This document shows, one piece after another, positions 35,200-47,794 of a stretch of 64,000 nt of DNA; position 1 is the stretch's first letter, and each line of letters opens with the position of its first letter. The notes beneath the pieces are model-generated. The model did not search any database, was not told where the DNA came from, and saw only the letters and a program-made list of their open reading frames with translations. The translations under genes were made by a program, and so were the position numbers. Source of the DNA: Rhyzopertha dominica (Eukaryota; Arthropoda; Insecta; Coleoptera; Bostrichidae); NCBI GenBank assembly GCA_025024175.1, contig QCXZ01000042.1:12479501-12543500 (forward strand), read 5' to 3'.

Positions 35200-37495
35200 C
35201 AGGGTGATTTTTTGAAAACTTCACACCTTAAATAACTTTAAAAATAGCAAAAATTTAAAAATTTGCAAAAACAGGTAAACTTTTGTTTGCCGGGGGACAA
35301 CTTTTGAGATAAGTTTTTAATGGATAGCGCTTACTCTCTGAGCAGGGTAGACACCCCTTTAAAAATTTTAAATGGAACTATCCCTTTTGTGATACATCAT
35401 TTGAAAGCTTATTTCACAAAGAGTCTGGTCATGTAATTAGTTTTACCACGTTTAAATTATTGACGGGGTAATAGATTAATAGTGCCTACGAAACAGGTTG
35501 CTTATTAAATTGAATATTTTGGACTCTTTTCAACAAAATGTATCTTATTTTAGAGCGGAAATAAAATTTGTCCTTACGAGAACCCAAAATTTAAACAAAC
35601 AACTTGTAAAAAATATGACACTTAAAACAGACTCCCAGAATACTGAAAATTTTCTTTTAACATTATTATTAACATTAAAGTATTTATCATGTAATTTTTT
35701 AGAAAGTCCATGTCCACGAAAAAGAAAAATTATTTATTTGTAACTCCAAAAAAGTGTGAACAAAACCATAGAAATTAAAACCTTACAACAGATTCTCAAA
35801 ATGTGCACCACCTCTTTCAATATAATAATACAGACGGTTCTCGAACTCCTGCTGCACTTTTCGGAAAGTTTCAGGTGGAATCCTCCTGCACTCGTTAATA
35901 ATTCTTTCTCGCAGATCGTTCAGGCTAGTAGGTTGTGTTTTGTAAACCACATATTTTAAATGACCCCATAGAAAGAAATCTAAAGCAGTCAAATCGGGTG
36001 ATCGTGGCAGGCATTCAATTGTTCCACGCCTACCAATCCAGTGAAGAGGAAATCTATGATTTAACCAATTTCGCACATTAATAGCGTAATGCGGTGGGGC
36101 TCCATCATGTTGGTAAAACAATTCGTATTCATCCAACATTGGATTTCCTTCAGGGTCACGTTGGTTTTCTAATTGCTCTGTGATTAAAGGATCAATAACG
36201 TTATCAAGTAATTCTAAATACATTCCCCCATTTAGCGTCCCATCAATGAAAATTGGACCTACAATTGCGTTGCCAAGTATTCCAGCCCAGACGTCCAGCT
36301 TCTGAGGAACTTGCGTATGACCTTCTCGAAAAATATAAGGATTTTCGTCACTCCAGTACCTGACGTTATGTTTATTTACAGAGCCGTTCAAAAAAATGTG
36401 CATTCATCACTGAAGCAGATATTTTTTATTAGATTTGGATTTACTATAATCTTTTCTGTCATAATTTCGCAAAATTGCAGTCTTCTATCGAAGCCATCTT
36501 CGCCGAGTTCCTGGAGAGTTTTCATCTTATAGGGATGGAATTTGTGCAGTTTTGTAACTTTCCTTACAGATGAATAAGAAAGTCTAGTGGCTGTAGAAAT
36601 GTTACGCAAAGAGCTAGTTGGATCCATTGCAAAATGACCAAGTACTTCAAGTTGGGCCATTTCATCAACGACTCTATTCCCTGCCCTTTTTTTTGTTTAC
36701 TACAGATCCAGTGTCTTGAAATTTCTGCACGAGATCGAGAATGTACCTAGCGTCAACATTTTTATCGGGGTGCCGTTCGTTAAACACCCTTGCTGACGCA
36801 CGAGCACAGCTATGCTCAGCACCGTAAATAAAAACTATTTCTACCCTTTCGGCAGTTGAATAAACCATTATCACTTGGACTCTCACTTTAAAATTTCACG
36901 CGATTTATAAAAAGGAATGTGAACAAAAAGATGGTCGTGCCAACGAAGTAGCCAAAAAGTTGAAACAAAAAATTGGAAACACAAAGTAGATGATTATTTA
37001 GCCAATTCAGTATAAACTGTCGGGTTGCAATATCAAGTAATGTCGAAAGAAAATTTTAAGTATTTTTGGCATTTTGCTTTGGTGTAACAATTATATTTTA
37101 ACAAGTTTTTTTAGGCTTAAGTAAGGACAATTTTTATTGTAACTGCAATACAATAAATTTTGTTAAAAAAAGTGCAAAATATTCCATTTTATAAGCCACT
37201 TGCTGCAATGCACTTTTTGACCCACTACCCCGTCAATGGGTAAAAAATAGTAAAACTAATTACATGGCAAGACTCCTTGTGTAATAAGCTTTTAAATGAT
37301 GTATCGTAAGATGGGTAGTTTCATTTAAAATTTTTGAAGGGGTATCTACCCCGCTAAGAGGGTAAGCGCTATCCATTAAAAACTTATCTCAAAAGTTGTC
37401 CCCCTGCAAACAAAAGTTTACCTGTTTTTGCAAAATTTTAAATTTTTCCTCTATTTAAAGTTATTTAAGGTGTGAAATTTCAAAAAATCACCTGG
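35200..37495 (-). mobile_element. Mariner element with about 275-bp terminal inverted repeats
   Basis: The left end is TA|CAGGGTGATTTTTTGAAAAC. The right end, reverse-complemented, is TA|CCAGGTGATTTTTTGAAA, so TA flanks both ends. Similarity runs from 35200 to about 35474 and from about 37221 to 37495 with high identity. Landmarks are ACAGGTAAACTTTTGTTTGC and GGATAGCGCTTAC in both arms. The element is 2296 bp with one minus-strand transposase gene. Of the mariner copies here it looks the youngest. Confidence 0.9.
35783..36886 (-). pseudogene. Mariner transposase, DD41D type, broken by two homopolymer indels
   Basis: The start is ambiguous: 36886, or 36868 giving MVYSTAERVEIVFIYG, which fits family openings better. 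The helix-turn-helix half ends in a poly-A run near 36690, where one extra base throws the frame. It resumes as MAQLEVLGHFAMDPTSSLRN and FHPYKMKTLQELGEDGFDRR. The first catalytic aspartate is in ICFSDECTFF, where a poly-T run one base short breaks the frame at about 36395. The last frame carries NVRYWSDENPYIF, KLDVWAGILGNAIVGP, QHDGAPPHY (second D), and RSPDLTALDFFLWGHLK (third D), ending GGAHFENLL. I count 41 residues between the last two aspartates. No other stop was seen, so either two sequencing errors or two recent lesions separate it from an intact gene of about 367 residues. Confidence 0.9.
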
Positions 37496-39244
37496 TATAT
37501 TCCTAACCCATACTCTCCATAGAATCTTCGTAACCAACAGCAAATTTTTTGAGCGTGTACTATAAATACGAGCATCAACCTATTTATCATCATATACTTA
37601 ATTTTTAAACGAAAGCGATTATTTTTACCACCCACAAAGAATGGTTTGGCGCCAAGCTTTGCAAAATGTACACAGTACGTCGTTCCTTTAAGGAAAATAT
37701 TGCATAGACCAGTCTCTGCTTAGGTATCACCTTCTTGCTCCCAAATTCCGTCCTGCGTTATTAAATTGCAAAACCCACGTCACGCCCGCTACGTCAGTGT
37801 CTCTGGGGATTAAAAACTTAACCTCGCCCTCGTCACTTTTGGCTTCTGTCGTGCTAAATACGTCTTTGTGGCGCGACAAAGCTTTGTCATATTCAAAGGC
37901 CCTCGAAAAGCGAGAGAGCGAGTTTCAGCCCCTTCAGAATTATTAGGGGCAATCCCGTCCCTAATATCTGCCCATTTTCTTCGATTCACCGGGTTTTACC
38001 TTAATTTCACGTATTTAATAACGTTTACTTTGCGCGTCGGGCAAACCCGAACCGTATTCCAAAAAGCTTCTTCCGCGATTGTCTGAAGACGCTTCAGGTT
38101 TTATTAATGCAGGAGAAGCGGTTATATTGCAGATTTTCGGGGGATGACGTTGTAATAGCACTCAGACTAATCAGAGGAGTATTGGATTATTCGATGATTG
38201 AAATTTTTGAGATGGGACTGGATTTCGTTATGGAAGTTTAACGCAGAAGCGATTGCAATATAGGCACAAGAAGGAAATGAAAATTTAATTAAAAAAGCAT
38301 TTGAATAAAATTGTACAACAATTTTTCAAGGCGTCAGTTTAGATGCCTCAAAATAATAGTCAAGTTTTGTATTGTTCCTTTAATTTTTAAATGCAAACGC
38401 AGAACGATCGTTTTGTATCCTTAAATACTCTTGGAAGACTGGAACTGTGGGTTTGTTTTTGATATTCAGCGGCTTGTGGTTGTTGTTATCTAAAGCGTGC
38501 CATGGCTTTAATTTAGCTTATAATTAAGTTTTCTATTATCTTTCTTGTGTTAAGCCCATGTATACCAAAGCGAGAATATGCTGTTACTTAAACTAATAGG
38601 TCGCTCTTTGAAGGGCGGAGAATCAAGCTGTTTGAACTGACAACAAGTAATACCCATATTACGTCCTTTTACATTAAGCACGTTCAGGGTTGGATTATAA
38701 TGAAAGGTTGAATTATTGCCACTGGTTGAAGCAGATGTCTGTGCAAAACAATATTTTTTCTACCTCGTATGTTGTGAGCAGTATTTGATAACGTCTGAGA
38801 AGTGAGCTTATTGTTATTGTCTGATGCGACTTGATGATTACACATTTTTTCACACAATGCGAGTGTGTGTTTGTTACCTCCGTGCCCATTCAGCTAGATT
38901 TTTGTCTATGGAGTATGTTTAAAGGCAAGATCATCAAACAAATTGAAATAGGGCGATACTAAAATGATATACCAATACCTAACCTAAAGCAATTTATACA
39001 ACACAAAGTCATCAGAAGACTTCGCCATGATTAATTTATTGAACTAGGTAATATTAAAAAAACTCGCTGAATAATCTTGCATTGATTTAAGGGAAAAGCG
39101 TTGGGGGCGATTGCCTCCTCAAGCCTCAAAAATCGAAATGAAATAATTCAGGGACTACATACAGATTGGAAAGCGACAGAACATGAAATTACGAACTTTA
39201 ATATCCTTTTTATAACAAAATATACTACTGACAAGCTACCACAT
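37496..39244. other. Non-coding stretch with GC-rich island at about 37740-38090
   Basis: No coding similarity. The frame 37868-38086 is within the island and has no recognisable domain. Confidence 0.4.
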
Positions 39245-39600
39245 TCTTCCTCGTTTTCGTATGGTTTCTAAAGTCCAGCCGTTCAACAAATCTCTGTCTA
39301 GTTCACGGTCAGTTTCCACTGAAAATACCATCCCAAGTCTTCTTCGATGGCAAGTGCCATATCGACTGAAAATTTGCTTTTTCCTTCCGTGGAGGATCAT
39401 GTGTGGAGACATTGAATAGTGCTGGAGAAATAGAAAATCCTTGGGGTAGCCATTTCGTTGCGGTAATATAAGTTAGAAAGTAAATGAAGATATGTAAATT
39501 GTACACGTACCGAAGACAGAGCACCCGTCGTATTTGGAGTTTCTTAAGTTTTCTTGTTTAAAATGTAATTTCTCGGATTTCTGTTTCAAGATTTTAATAT
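39245..39600 (-). pseudogene. LINE reverse transcriptase fragment (copy 1)
   Basis: Minus-strand translation includes KWLPQGFSISPALFNVSTHD, which fits the RT motif G-x-P-Q-G-x-x-x-S-P-x-L-F-N. The next motif, where YADD is expected, is degraded and frame-shifted. It is closely similar to 41116-41505. No poly-A tail or endonuclease was found. The clade (jockey or R1-like) is not resolved. Confidence 0.6.
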
Positions 39601-40094
39601 CTGATGTTTCTCAGTTATTAACAATAAAATACAAATACACTAACAGCCCTCAAAGGGCATTTATAAGCATTTTTATTTCGAAAGATCCTCCGGAGCGTAA
39701 TTGATTGTTATAGAAATCTTTTTGCATTGATGTTTTATGCCTCATTTATTGTTATTATTATTAGTATAACTTATCCCCCCGTTGGGTATGCCCCCCTCCC
39801 TTCTCCAAAATACAGTGCTGGCTCAAGAACTGACCGTGCCTATAAGCACGTGACACTTAGCAGTCTTTTTGCTATGTTGGAGTCAACAGCAGAAGAGCAC
39901 ATAGCATTCATATAAAGCCTTATTAAATCTTTGACTACATGTAACGCTACTGAACGCATTTGCAGGTGACGGTCAATATGTTACTGAAAAAGTTTTGCCA
40001 CTTTGATTAGAAATAAAAGCTGAAAATACTCAGCGACGAGCGATTTGGCTGCAAATGCCCAGTGCATGTCGCATTGACTTGGAATCTAAATGGT
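39601..40094. other. AT-rich spacer
   Basis: Nothing recognised. Confidence 0.4.
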
Positions 40095-40165
40095 GCTTTG
40101 GTGGTGCAGTTGACTTTGTTGCTGGGTTCCTGGTTCGATTCCCAGATTCAACAATACTTATTATA
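40095..40165 (+). repeat. tRNA-like SINE head, different from the 11.2-kb family
   Basis: GGTGGTGCAGTTGAC resembles an A box and GGTTCGATTCCCAG (40132-40145) is a good B box, about 30 bp apart, inside AT-rich flanks. There is no full cloverleaf. Confidence 0.45.
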
Positions 40166-41115
40166 ATTTCATTCATGCGATAATTAACTTTAATTAACAA
40201 TGCCACATTCTGCTATTCTACTTCTACTATAAATATTGCTTGACTTAAAGCTGTCGTGTACTATATTCACTGCATTGTCTCTTCCAACCCGTCTCCCATT
40301 TGCAAAAAGTTCCCATTTCCTCAGACCTACACAACAATCCCTTCCTCACCGCCGACTAATCCTCTTCCATTCCTCCTGTAAAGGTAGACGCGCCGCCTGC
40401 ATAATTCATATACCGGCTGTCCGCTACCAGCGGCGGCACGTTCCGTGTTAAAATCGTACGTTCTCCTTCGGCAATAATCGAAGCGCATTCAGCGTAGCGT
40501 TAAATCTGAACAGGCGGCGTCGGTAATCCCGGACAAAAAAAATCCGGCATTATCATGAGTGTCCGTGCTCCCGCTAAACGAACGGTGGGGCGATCGCGCC
40601 CACGGGAAAACCCGGAATATTACTGATGAACCGGCTTTTTCCCGTTAACGACCGGTAAGGGCGGGCAAGGAAAATTTGGGGGAAAACAAGCGGTTCGAGA
40701 CCCTCGATCTGTAAAATGAATTTGGAAAATGGTTTTCAGTTTCAGTTTAAGTAGGAAAGCATTTCCATGTAAAAGGTTATCAGATTTTTTGAACTTTATT
40801 ATTTTTATGCCCTCAAGAAAGCTGTGTTTATAAAATCTTTGCTATTATAGCGAATTGCTTGTCCCCGTGTTGTCGAATTTTATCTTTCATATTTCCTCTT
40901 TTCTCTTATGCTCTTTGAGATAGATCCTCAACTGCCTAGTCTCGCTGGGTATTCTAACTTTTGAACTCCCCCTGTATTGGATACGCCTAGATAGGTACAA
41001 CGTATGTCTTGTTTTAGGCCGTCGTTTTCGTCTCATTTGCCTTCCATAATCCTCTTTAATCATTCTTTTGATTGTCCCAATCCTCAGCCTTGGGTCACCT
41101 GATATTTTTCTTCAC
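40166..41115. other. Non-coding stretch with GC-rich island at about 40380-40690
   Basis: CpG-rich, no coding similarity. Confidence 0.4.
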
Positions 41116-41505
41116 ATATAGTGATGGTTTCGTATGGTTTCTGAAGTCCCATTTACCGTCAAGTTGTGCTCCTTAATATTTCCACATTTGTTTAGTTCAC
41201 GGTCAGTTTCCACTAATGAAAATACCATCCCAAGTCTTCTTCGATGGCAAGTGCCATATCGACCGAAAATTCGCATTTTCTTTCCGTGGTGGATCATGTA
41301 TGGAGACATTGAATAGTGCTGGAGTAATAGAAAATCCTTGGGGTAGCCATTTCACTGCAGTACTAGAAGTTACAAGGTAAATGAAGATATGTAAATAGTA
41401 CACGTACCGAAGACAGAGCACCTGTCGTATTTGAAGTTTTCTTATGTTGTAAAGCGGAATTTCTCGGATTTCTGTTTTAAACATCTTAAGTTATCTCAGT
41501 TAGAT
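41116..41505 (-). pseudogene. LINE reverse transcriptase fragment (copy 2)
   Basis: KWLPQGFSITPALFNVSIHD on the minus strand matches copy 1 at 39245-39600. One frame over, VDMALAIEEDLGW follows where the YADD-containing strand belongs, so the catalytic motif is lost. A 35-bp stretch around 41150-41185 is absent from copy 1. It may derive from the same element by duplication or from two insertions. Confidence 0.6.
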
Positions 41506-41954
41506 ATAGTTATATGGCAAATAACGCCATAATGTGTAAAACGATTAAAGACTATAGTTAAGATAGCGTTAGTTGCTAGCATAAACGGATTAAGTTCGTG
41601 GTAAATGTCGGAATTTGTAACATTATAGAGTTTAAAGCTTTACGTCTGGTTATTTACAGGGTAGTGTATCTGATTTGAGATAAGAATGATAATTGACAAC
41701 CAGTCCCAGCGTCATTTAGTTTCTTTTTATCAAGAATCAACATCAGTTCTTTTCAAAATCGCTTATATAATATTAAACATGTACATTGATTTTATACCGC
41801 AGCACAGATCACCATGGTGACATACATTTTAGTCTGACTGCGATATATACATAACATTTGAATGTCTAGTTACTAATTTTGCACAGCCTTCACATTTATC
41901 CTTTTGTACCTAAAACATAAGATACAAAAGAAATTTATTGAGCTTAATGGCAAT
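41506..41954. other. AT-rich spacer upstream of ratchet point 2
   Basis: Nothing recognised. Confidence 0.4.
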
Positions 41955-42027
41955 TCAATCTTTTTATTTCTTTTTCAGGTAAGTCGAACTCCGTCCCTTG
42001 CAGAGCACACGTCATAACCGTAAGTAA
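41955..42027 (+). promoter_or_regulatory. Candidate recursive splice site (ratchet point 2) with 41-nt RS-exon
   Basis: CTTTTTATTTCTTTTTCAG|GTAAGT places a near-ideal 3' splice site directly against a consensus donor at 41978/41979. A second donor, CC|GTAAGT, starts at 42020 and defines a possible 41-nt exon (41979-42019). The length is not a multiple of three, so inclusion would shift frame. The layout copies ratchet point 1 at 4998 on the same strand. It is the best splice signal I see in the window. Confidence 0.75.
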
Positions 42028-42340
42028 ACCGGTTATCTCCTTAACTGCAATTTTTCCGGGTAATGCATTTTTAACAAGCCTGCACCGAGTGCTCTTAGCG
42101 GCTGATTGCTTTCGCCACCGTCGTTATTAAAACAAAAGCGCCGATAAAAAAGCCCGTGCATTTTTCCGTGGGAGCGCTGCCCCCCTGCCACCATTCTGGG
42201 CCATTAGGCTCTCATTTCATTAGGCGAGATGTTTATTTTTGAAGCGGAGACGCGTTTCGCAGTTTTTTTGTTCGCACTAACGCAATAAGACGCGGTATAA
42301 TCAGAGCGGGACTGTGTCGTTCGGAGTGAAATTTTTGTGT
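42028..42340. other. GC-rich island downstream of ratchet point 2
   Basis: CpG-containing block with no protein similarity, positioned like the one after ratchet point 1. Confidence 0.4.
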
Positions 42341-45300
42341 CGTGGCTAAAAACTGATGCTAGAGGGCTGAAAAAAGAAGTGGCGAGGGAAAATAGAGAAA
42401 TTCGTCGTAAAATTGGGGTGGAACAGACATGCTCTTTTTTGTTATTTAGATAAGTTTAGCTCGTGTCAGTAAACCTAAATGCTTAACGTGGCATATTTAC
42501 AACCCTCTATGTCAATCATTTTACAAATGATACTTGTTCATAAGAAACAAATAAAGAAATATATGATGCCGAAATGCAGGCACACAAAAAAAGCGACGTC
42601 GAAACATTTATGTGAAATTTGATTGCGAAAATGGATTTGACGAGGAAAAAAACGAATAAAAATCGTAATTGGTTTCCCAGGAAATATTCCATAATGCTAA
42701 AAAAAGAAATACATTTTCGGTTTAACAATGTCAGGACATCAAATAATTTTCAATGAAAAACAATATACTAAAAATGCCTAAAATGAAATATAATACCACA
42801 AAACTACAATCCTGACTTTCAATACTGAAATATAATCAAACTAAATATTTCTCTATAAACCTGTTTTTTGGCATCTTCTTAAACTTCTATCTGCTAATTT
42901 TCTGATAAGACGGGGTTAAATGTAAAGCATAAAAATCAGTATAAAAATATATTATCTATGTTAATAGAAGTACTTAAGTTTTTAACATTAAATGGTGTCA
43001 TTTTTTTAAACAAAAAATTGATGAGTCATCTAGTCTTTCGTCATTTGTGCGAGCCCGCATTTCACTGCAAACTTAATTCCCTTAGATTAAGAAACTAGAA
43101 TTAAAAATGGGACGAGAGACAATTAGCGAGTCCGTCTTTGCTCTCTTCATTACCATTTGATTGTAAAAGTTCCGCGGCTAGTTTGTATAAGTCATGATTC
43201 CATTATTTCATCAGAACGACTTTTTAACTATGCTCCTTAAAATACAAGGAGCTAAATTGCCCCGTCGTTAGGACGGCCTTTGTTTCGCTAAAGAGGACAT
43301 TCGGAAATTTTTCAGCATCATTAAACTTGTTTTAGATTTACAGAGACAAGCAACGATAATATTCTTTAATGACGCAAGCACTCTCGATGTTGCTAAACTG
43401 CAAGTTATATCTTCATATTGTCCCACTGCGAGAGCAAAATGCAAACAACTACGAGTGTTTCTGTTTCGTCCGCAAATGCATCTAGTCGTCAATTAACACG
43501 GTCGTACGTTTCATTCCCCGTTCCAATTTAGAGAGAACCACCACGAGCTGAAGCCGAGTATGGGACAAAGAGTAAATGCGTCCAGAGACGAAATTAAAAC
43601 AATTACGTTTATGCAAACCGCAACGCCAACTAGACTGTCGAAATGGTTTGGAGCTGGGAACTGCTCTTAATGTTTTGTGCGGTGGAGGCAACGCACTCTG
43701 GTCTGGTCATGCTCTCTTGTTTTTACTAAACAGCAAACATCACCTTTCTATTTGAATAGCTTACCTTGTTCGTTTCTTTTTGTTTGAATAGATTCGTTCT
43801 TTATTTACCTGTTTAGGAACCTCCTCTGAACGATATATCACAAAGGCTGATTAATTCGAAGCTTTTTTAGTTTCATTACAGGGAAGGAGATTTATTCCAC
43901 TATAAGCAACGACATAATTGGCAAAAGATAAAGGATAAGACTGCAATAAATTCTTTGGAGGCCCCCCAAGAGCTTTGCTCAAATGTGTGAACTTTCAGAT
44001 GTTGAATAACAGAATAGTTATAAAAAGGCGTCGAATACATGAAAAAACGAAGGCTACAAGCAAAGATCAGAGCGAGAGGAGAATAACTACAATTCGTCCC
44101 TTGGGATACATGTATAAGTTTAGCACAAATTTTGAAGACATAGGGTTAGGATTATGTAATAATCATGTTGTTATGGTAACATAAATTTGTTAGGCACCTT
44201 GTCTCAAATTTGATAGCCCAAATATGCTGTAATATTTTGAAAATCTACACTTCTTCGGTAGAACCATTTATGTGACAACTAATAGGTAAATCTGAGCAAG
44301 GTATTCGTTGATAAGAAGAACATAGAAAACACTTGGTACTTCAGTAAGAAAACGACAATATGGAACCATAGGGGCCCCAAAATATCAAATAACTAACCAG
44401 AATTTTGATAGGTTGTTGTGCACTAAGGAGTATCCACTTTGGTAATAGCCGGATGTTCAGAATGGAGGACGAAACGTATTTCATCCTGAACAACACCATA
44501 TTGATGGGAAATAATGTTTTTTTATATTGATAATACTTCAGAGGTCCGTGATCATGTGAAGTATAGACAAAAATCCAAAATTGCTAATAAATTGTTTGCG
44601 TGATGCTCCGTAAATAGCATAGTGACTATGCAAGATAAAATCAAAATTGGTTGACTACGACATACATACCTTTTGTTCGATGAAACGACAATCTCCCTAT
44701 ATACATGGAGCATTGAAAGTTCAAAATTATGGAGAACTTCGACGCAGGTTATACAAAAATGTTTGTGAGATTGATGTTGTAAATGCTTGCCAAATTTTAA
44801 TGGTAGGTGCGNATTAAAAGTTGTGTTAGTGAAAGACCAATGCATTTTTTGTTAATTTGTTTATGATGTTGTTGCTTGTAAAATATATAATTACCATGTG
44901 TTTTGTTTGTGCCAAAACCTACAGGTCGTCCAGCTTTAGGAAATATGATTATTTCATTCTATATCAAATCTTTATTTTATCGACTAATCTTTTGTTGCGC
45001 CCTGTTTATTATTTTTCATCAATGGTGTTCCTTTTGTCAAGGTGGATTGAAAGCACAGTTATCCTTATTGGTATATTAAAGCTTTTTCGAGTATTATTGC
45101 AAATAGAGGTTGGATTTTACCAAATTAAATTACCTAAACAGATTATTCACTATATTTATTAAGTATTCGATGTGACCTAAAGGGTAACAAGAAGAAAATT
45201 TGGCATTCTGTCTAAGAGAGTTAGCTCTTAAGTTTTGCAGATGTTGATATAGATAACTCGTTGTTGATTATTTCTCTTCAGGTCGCAGGTTTGAATGACT

Positions 45301-47794
45301 ACGATAATCTCGACGATAATAATACTTTCAATACCTTAATCCGAAGTGTACTGACAGTGGGGAGATCCCTTTAGCTATAAAATACTTCAAAAATAAATTT
45401 GATGCGGCCTAAATCGACAAAATGTGGAGAAACCCGCAAAAAACTCCAGAGATTCAATCGCACGACATCTCCTTTCGCATTTAACCGTTCTCCCACCAAC
45501 TCCACCGATTACAGTGCCTTTCCTTGCGCCATTCCAACTTAGAAACTGCACCCTTCCCGAAAATCACCCCTCGATAAGCCAAATATCGCTCGACCCGATC
45601 GAACAGCGCCGCGTAACGCCGAATTGCGGTAAACAAACACCGACAGCGTCCCCTAATCTGCACATTCGCGTTTTAATCGTCCATAAATCGAACGGGGCGG
45701 CGAATAAATCTGTCCCCGACGCGATTACGCGATCGTCGGGCCTTCCCCGGAATGGAGTCGGTAATCGACTCGAAGGGCCCACCTGGGAGCGGGCTTAACC
45801 CGTCGGGGGTGACGCCACCTGACCCCGCGGTGTGTGCATCAAACGCCAGCCCATTCTGGCGGAAATTCGTCGGGGGGTGGGCGTTTCTGGTTTGTAATTG
45901 GGGTTTTTATCCAGGGAAAGCTGCGGCTAAACGCAGAACGTTGTTTTGGTGCAATAAATGCGATTTAATTTGCAATTCAAATGGTTGCTGCTTCAGTTGT
46001 TTAACGAAAAGAGTCAACGCTGGCTTTGCGCAGAAATTTATAAATTGCGGGGTGCTGGTAGTAGTTTTTCTTGAGCATAGAGTTTTGTATGTATTAAAGT
46101 AATGGTAGGTAAAATTTGAATTAAATGGTGCGAATACAAAGGAATCCATTAGGCCAAAAATCAATTTTACGCTATTGTGATTATTATACAATCAACAGGC
46201 TTGTATGCCCAATTACAGATTGTAGACACGAGACAGTAATACATAAAAAAAAACGTGAATGTACATTCTTTCAATAGCGAGGTTGATACGTAGAAACATT
46301 GGAAGAAAGTATAACAGAAATGGCTTAAAAGTAAAGCACAAAAATCAAAGACAAAAATACAAATTACGAAATACAAGTCACAAAATAAATATAGGTACGC
46401 TAAAGTCCTCCACATTGCAGATATTCCAAGACGCATCTCTTATAGATTTTAAATTTCAAGCAAAACAGATCTAACTTTTTAATGCTATTAACAAAACTAC
46501 ACATAATGTTTACTGGTGATCCTTTCCCGATATTTGTATGGGGTTTTTTAACATAAAACGTGTCACGAAGCCTACCATAATGCTGTGGTACTAGAAATTG
46601 CAATTTGTTTAATATTTTAACATTCCGTTTGTCCGTTTATTTAACTAAATCAAAAATCACTAGATTTGTACATATTCAGTAGTCCATCTGTGGTCTGGGT
46701 TGTCCACAATCAGGCTGTCGTTCTGCCCCTGGATATGTATTGTTTCTTCTTACATTTTTTCGGCCTTTATTTCTGTGAAGATTAGTCCCATGTTCTGGCA
46801 CTCCGCTGCCGACTTCACTGGCCATACCATCTTGAGCTGAAAGTAAAACATTAATTATTATAATAACTAGCACCCGGTATTTATAGTGTATCTACCATTT
46901 TTTATTAAGGTAATGTACCATCATTAATTTCGATCATGTGTTCTTATCTTTACTACTTCAGGGTTCCTGATAAGTTACTGGAATTTTCCAATTTGAGGTG
47001 CTTGCTTTGTTGGCCTTATTTCTGTCGTCGCATATATATAATACCTATAAGCTGACCCTCCGCGAAGTGAGGTAAATTTTATAATTAATTTTGTACAGCT
47101 TACTTACATTACTTTGATTCAATCGTTAGGGTCGAACGTCGACGTCACAGTAAGGTCATCCATCAGTCCATTTTATATACCGAGGGTCTCTGTCTGTCTG
47201 TCCATACCTGTAGGGAGCTAAATATAAGAATGGAAGCTTGCTTACTTACCGGAAATCGTCAAATTGCATAACCACCCAGGCCACCAATTCCACACTGTAC
47301 ATACAGATAAGTGAACACCACCTTTCGATATTACACTATACGTAGCGGTGATTGAATGTACATGAGATCAGATTGTGATCGATACATAAAGATTAATTGT
47401 AAATCTGAGCAAAGCTTTGCGAAGAGTCACTAATTTTATCTGTTTGTTCACCGCATATACATTAATTATCAATCAGTACTGCCCACCTTGTGTACAACCG
47501 CCTGCACATATTTTATAACTTCTTTTTATCTTATATTAAAAAAAACTGTATCTTTCCAAGTGGTGGTCATTTATTTAGCGGTTTTCCAAAGTTCCCGCAC
47601 CGTGGCTGTATTAGTTACTTTAATAATAAAAAATTTGGTGCCGCCCATAAAGCATCACCAGTCCCATTTGAAAATTTACCATAAAGGTAAGTTTATAGTG
47701 AATCCACGACCTCGCCTCGCTGTCAAATAGCTGCCTCACAACATTTGTAACTAAACTCCTCTCAAGGAGCAGTTACAATATAATTGGACAACTA
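42341..47794. other. Long non-coding stretch with strong GC-rich island at about 45420-45930
   Basis: The island includes CCCGACGCGATTACGCGATCG and an open frame of 124 codons (45424-45798), plus open frames on the other strand. None has a recognised domain, so openness is best explained by GC content. Near 47190 is a short CTGTCTGTCTGTC run. The remainder is AT-rich and unassigned. Confidence 0.4.

Noticed and set aside
45424..45798. 124-codon open frame as a host exon
   Set aside because: It lies in a GC-rich island with open frames on both strands and no recognisable domain or matching splice sites.
47190..47215. CTGTCTGTCTGTC near 47200 as a Helitron end
   Set aside because: No TC start, no convincing 3' hairpin plus CTRR end, and no Rep/helicase sequence.
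47685..47705. AAAG|GTAAGT as a splice signal
   Set aside because: The upstream sequence is purine- and A-rich; no acceptor is plausible.
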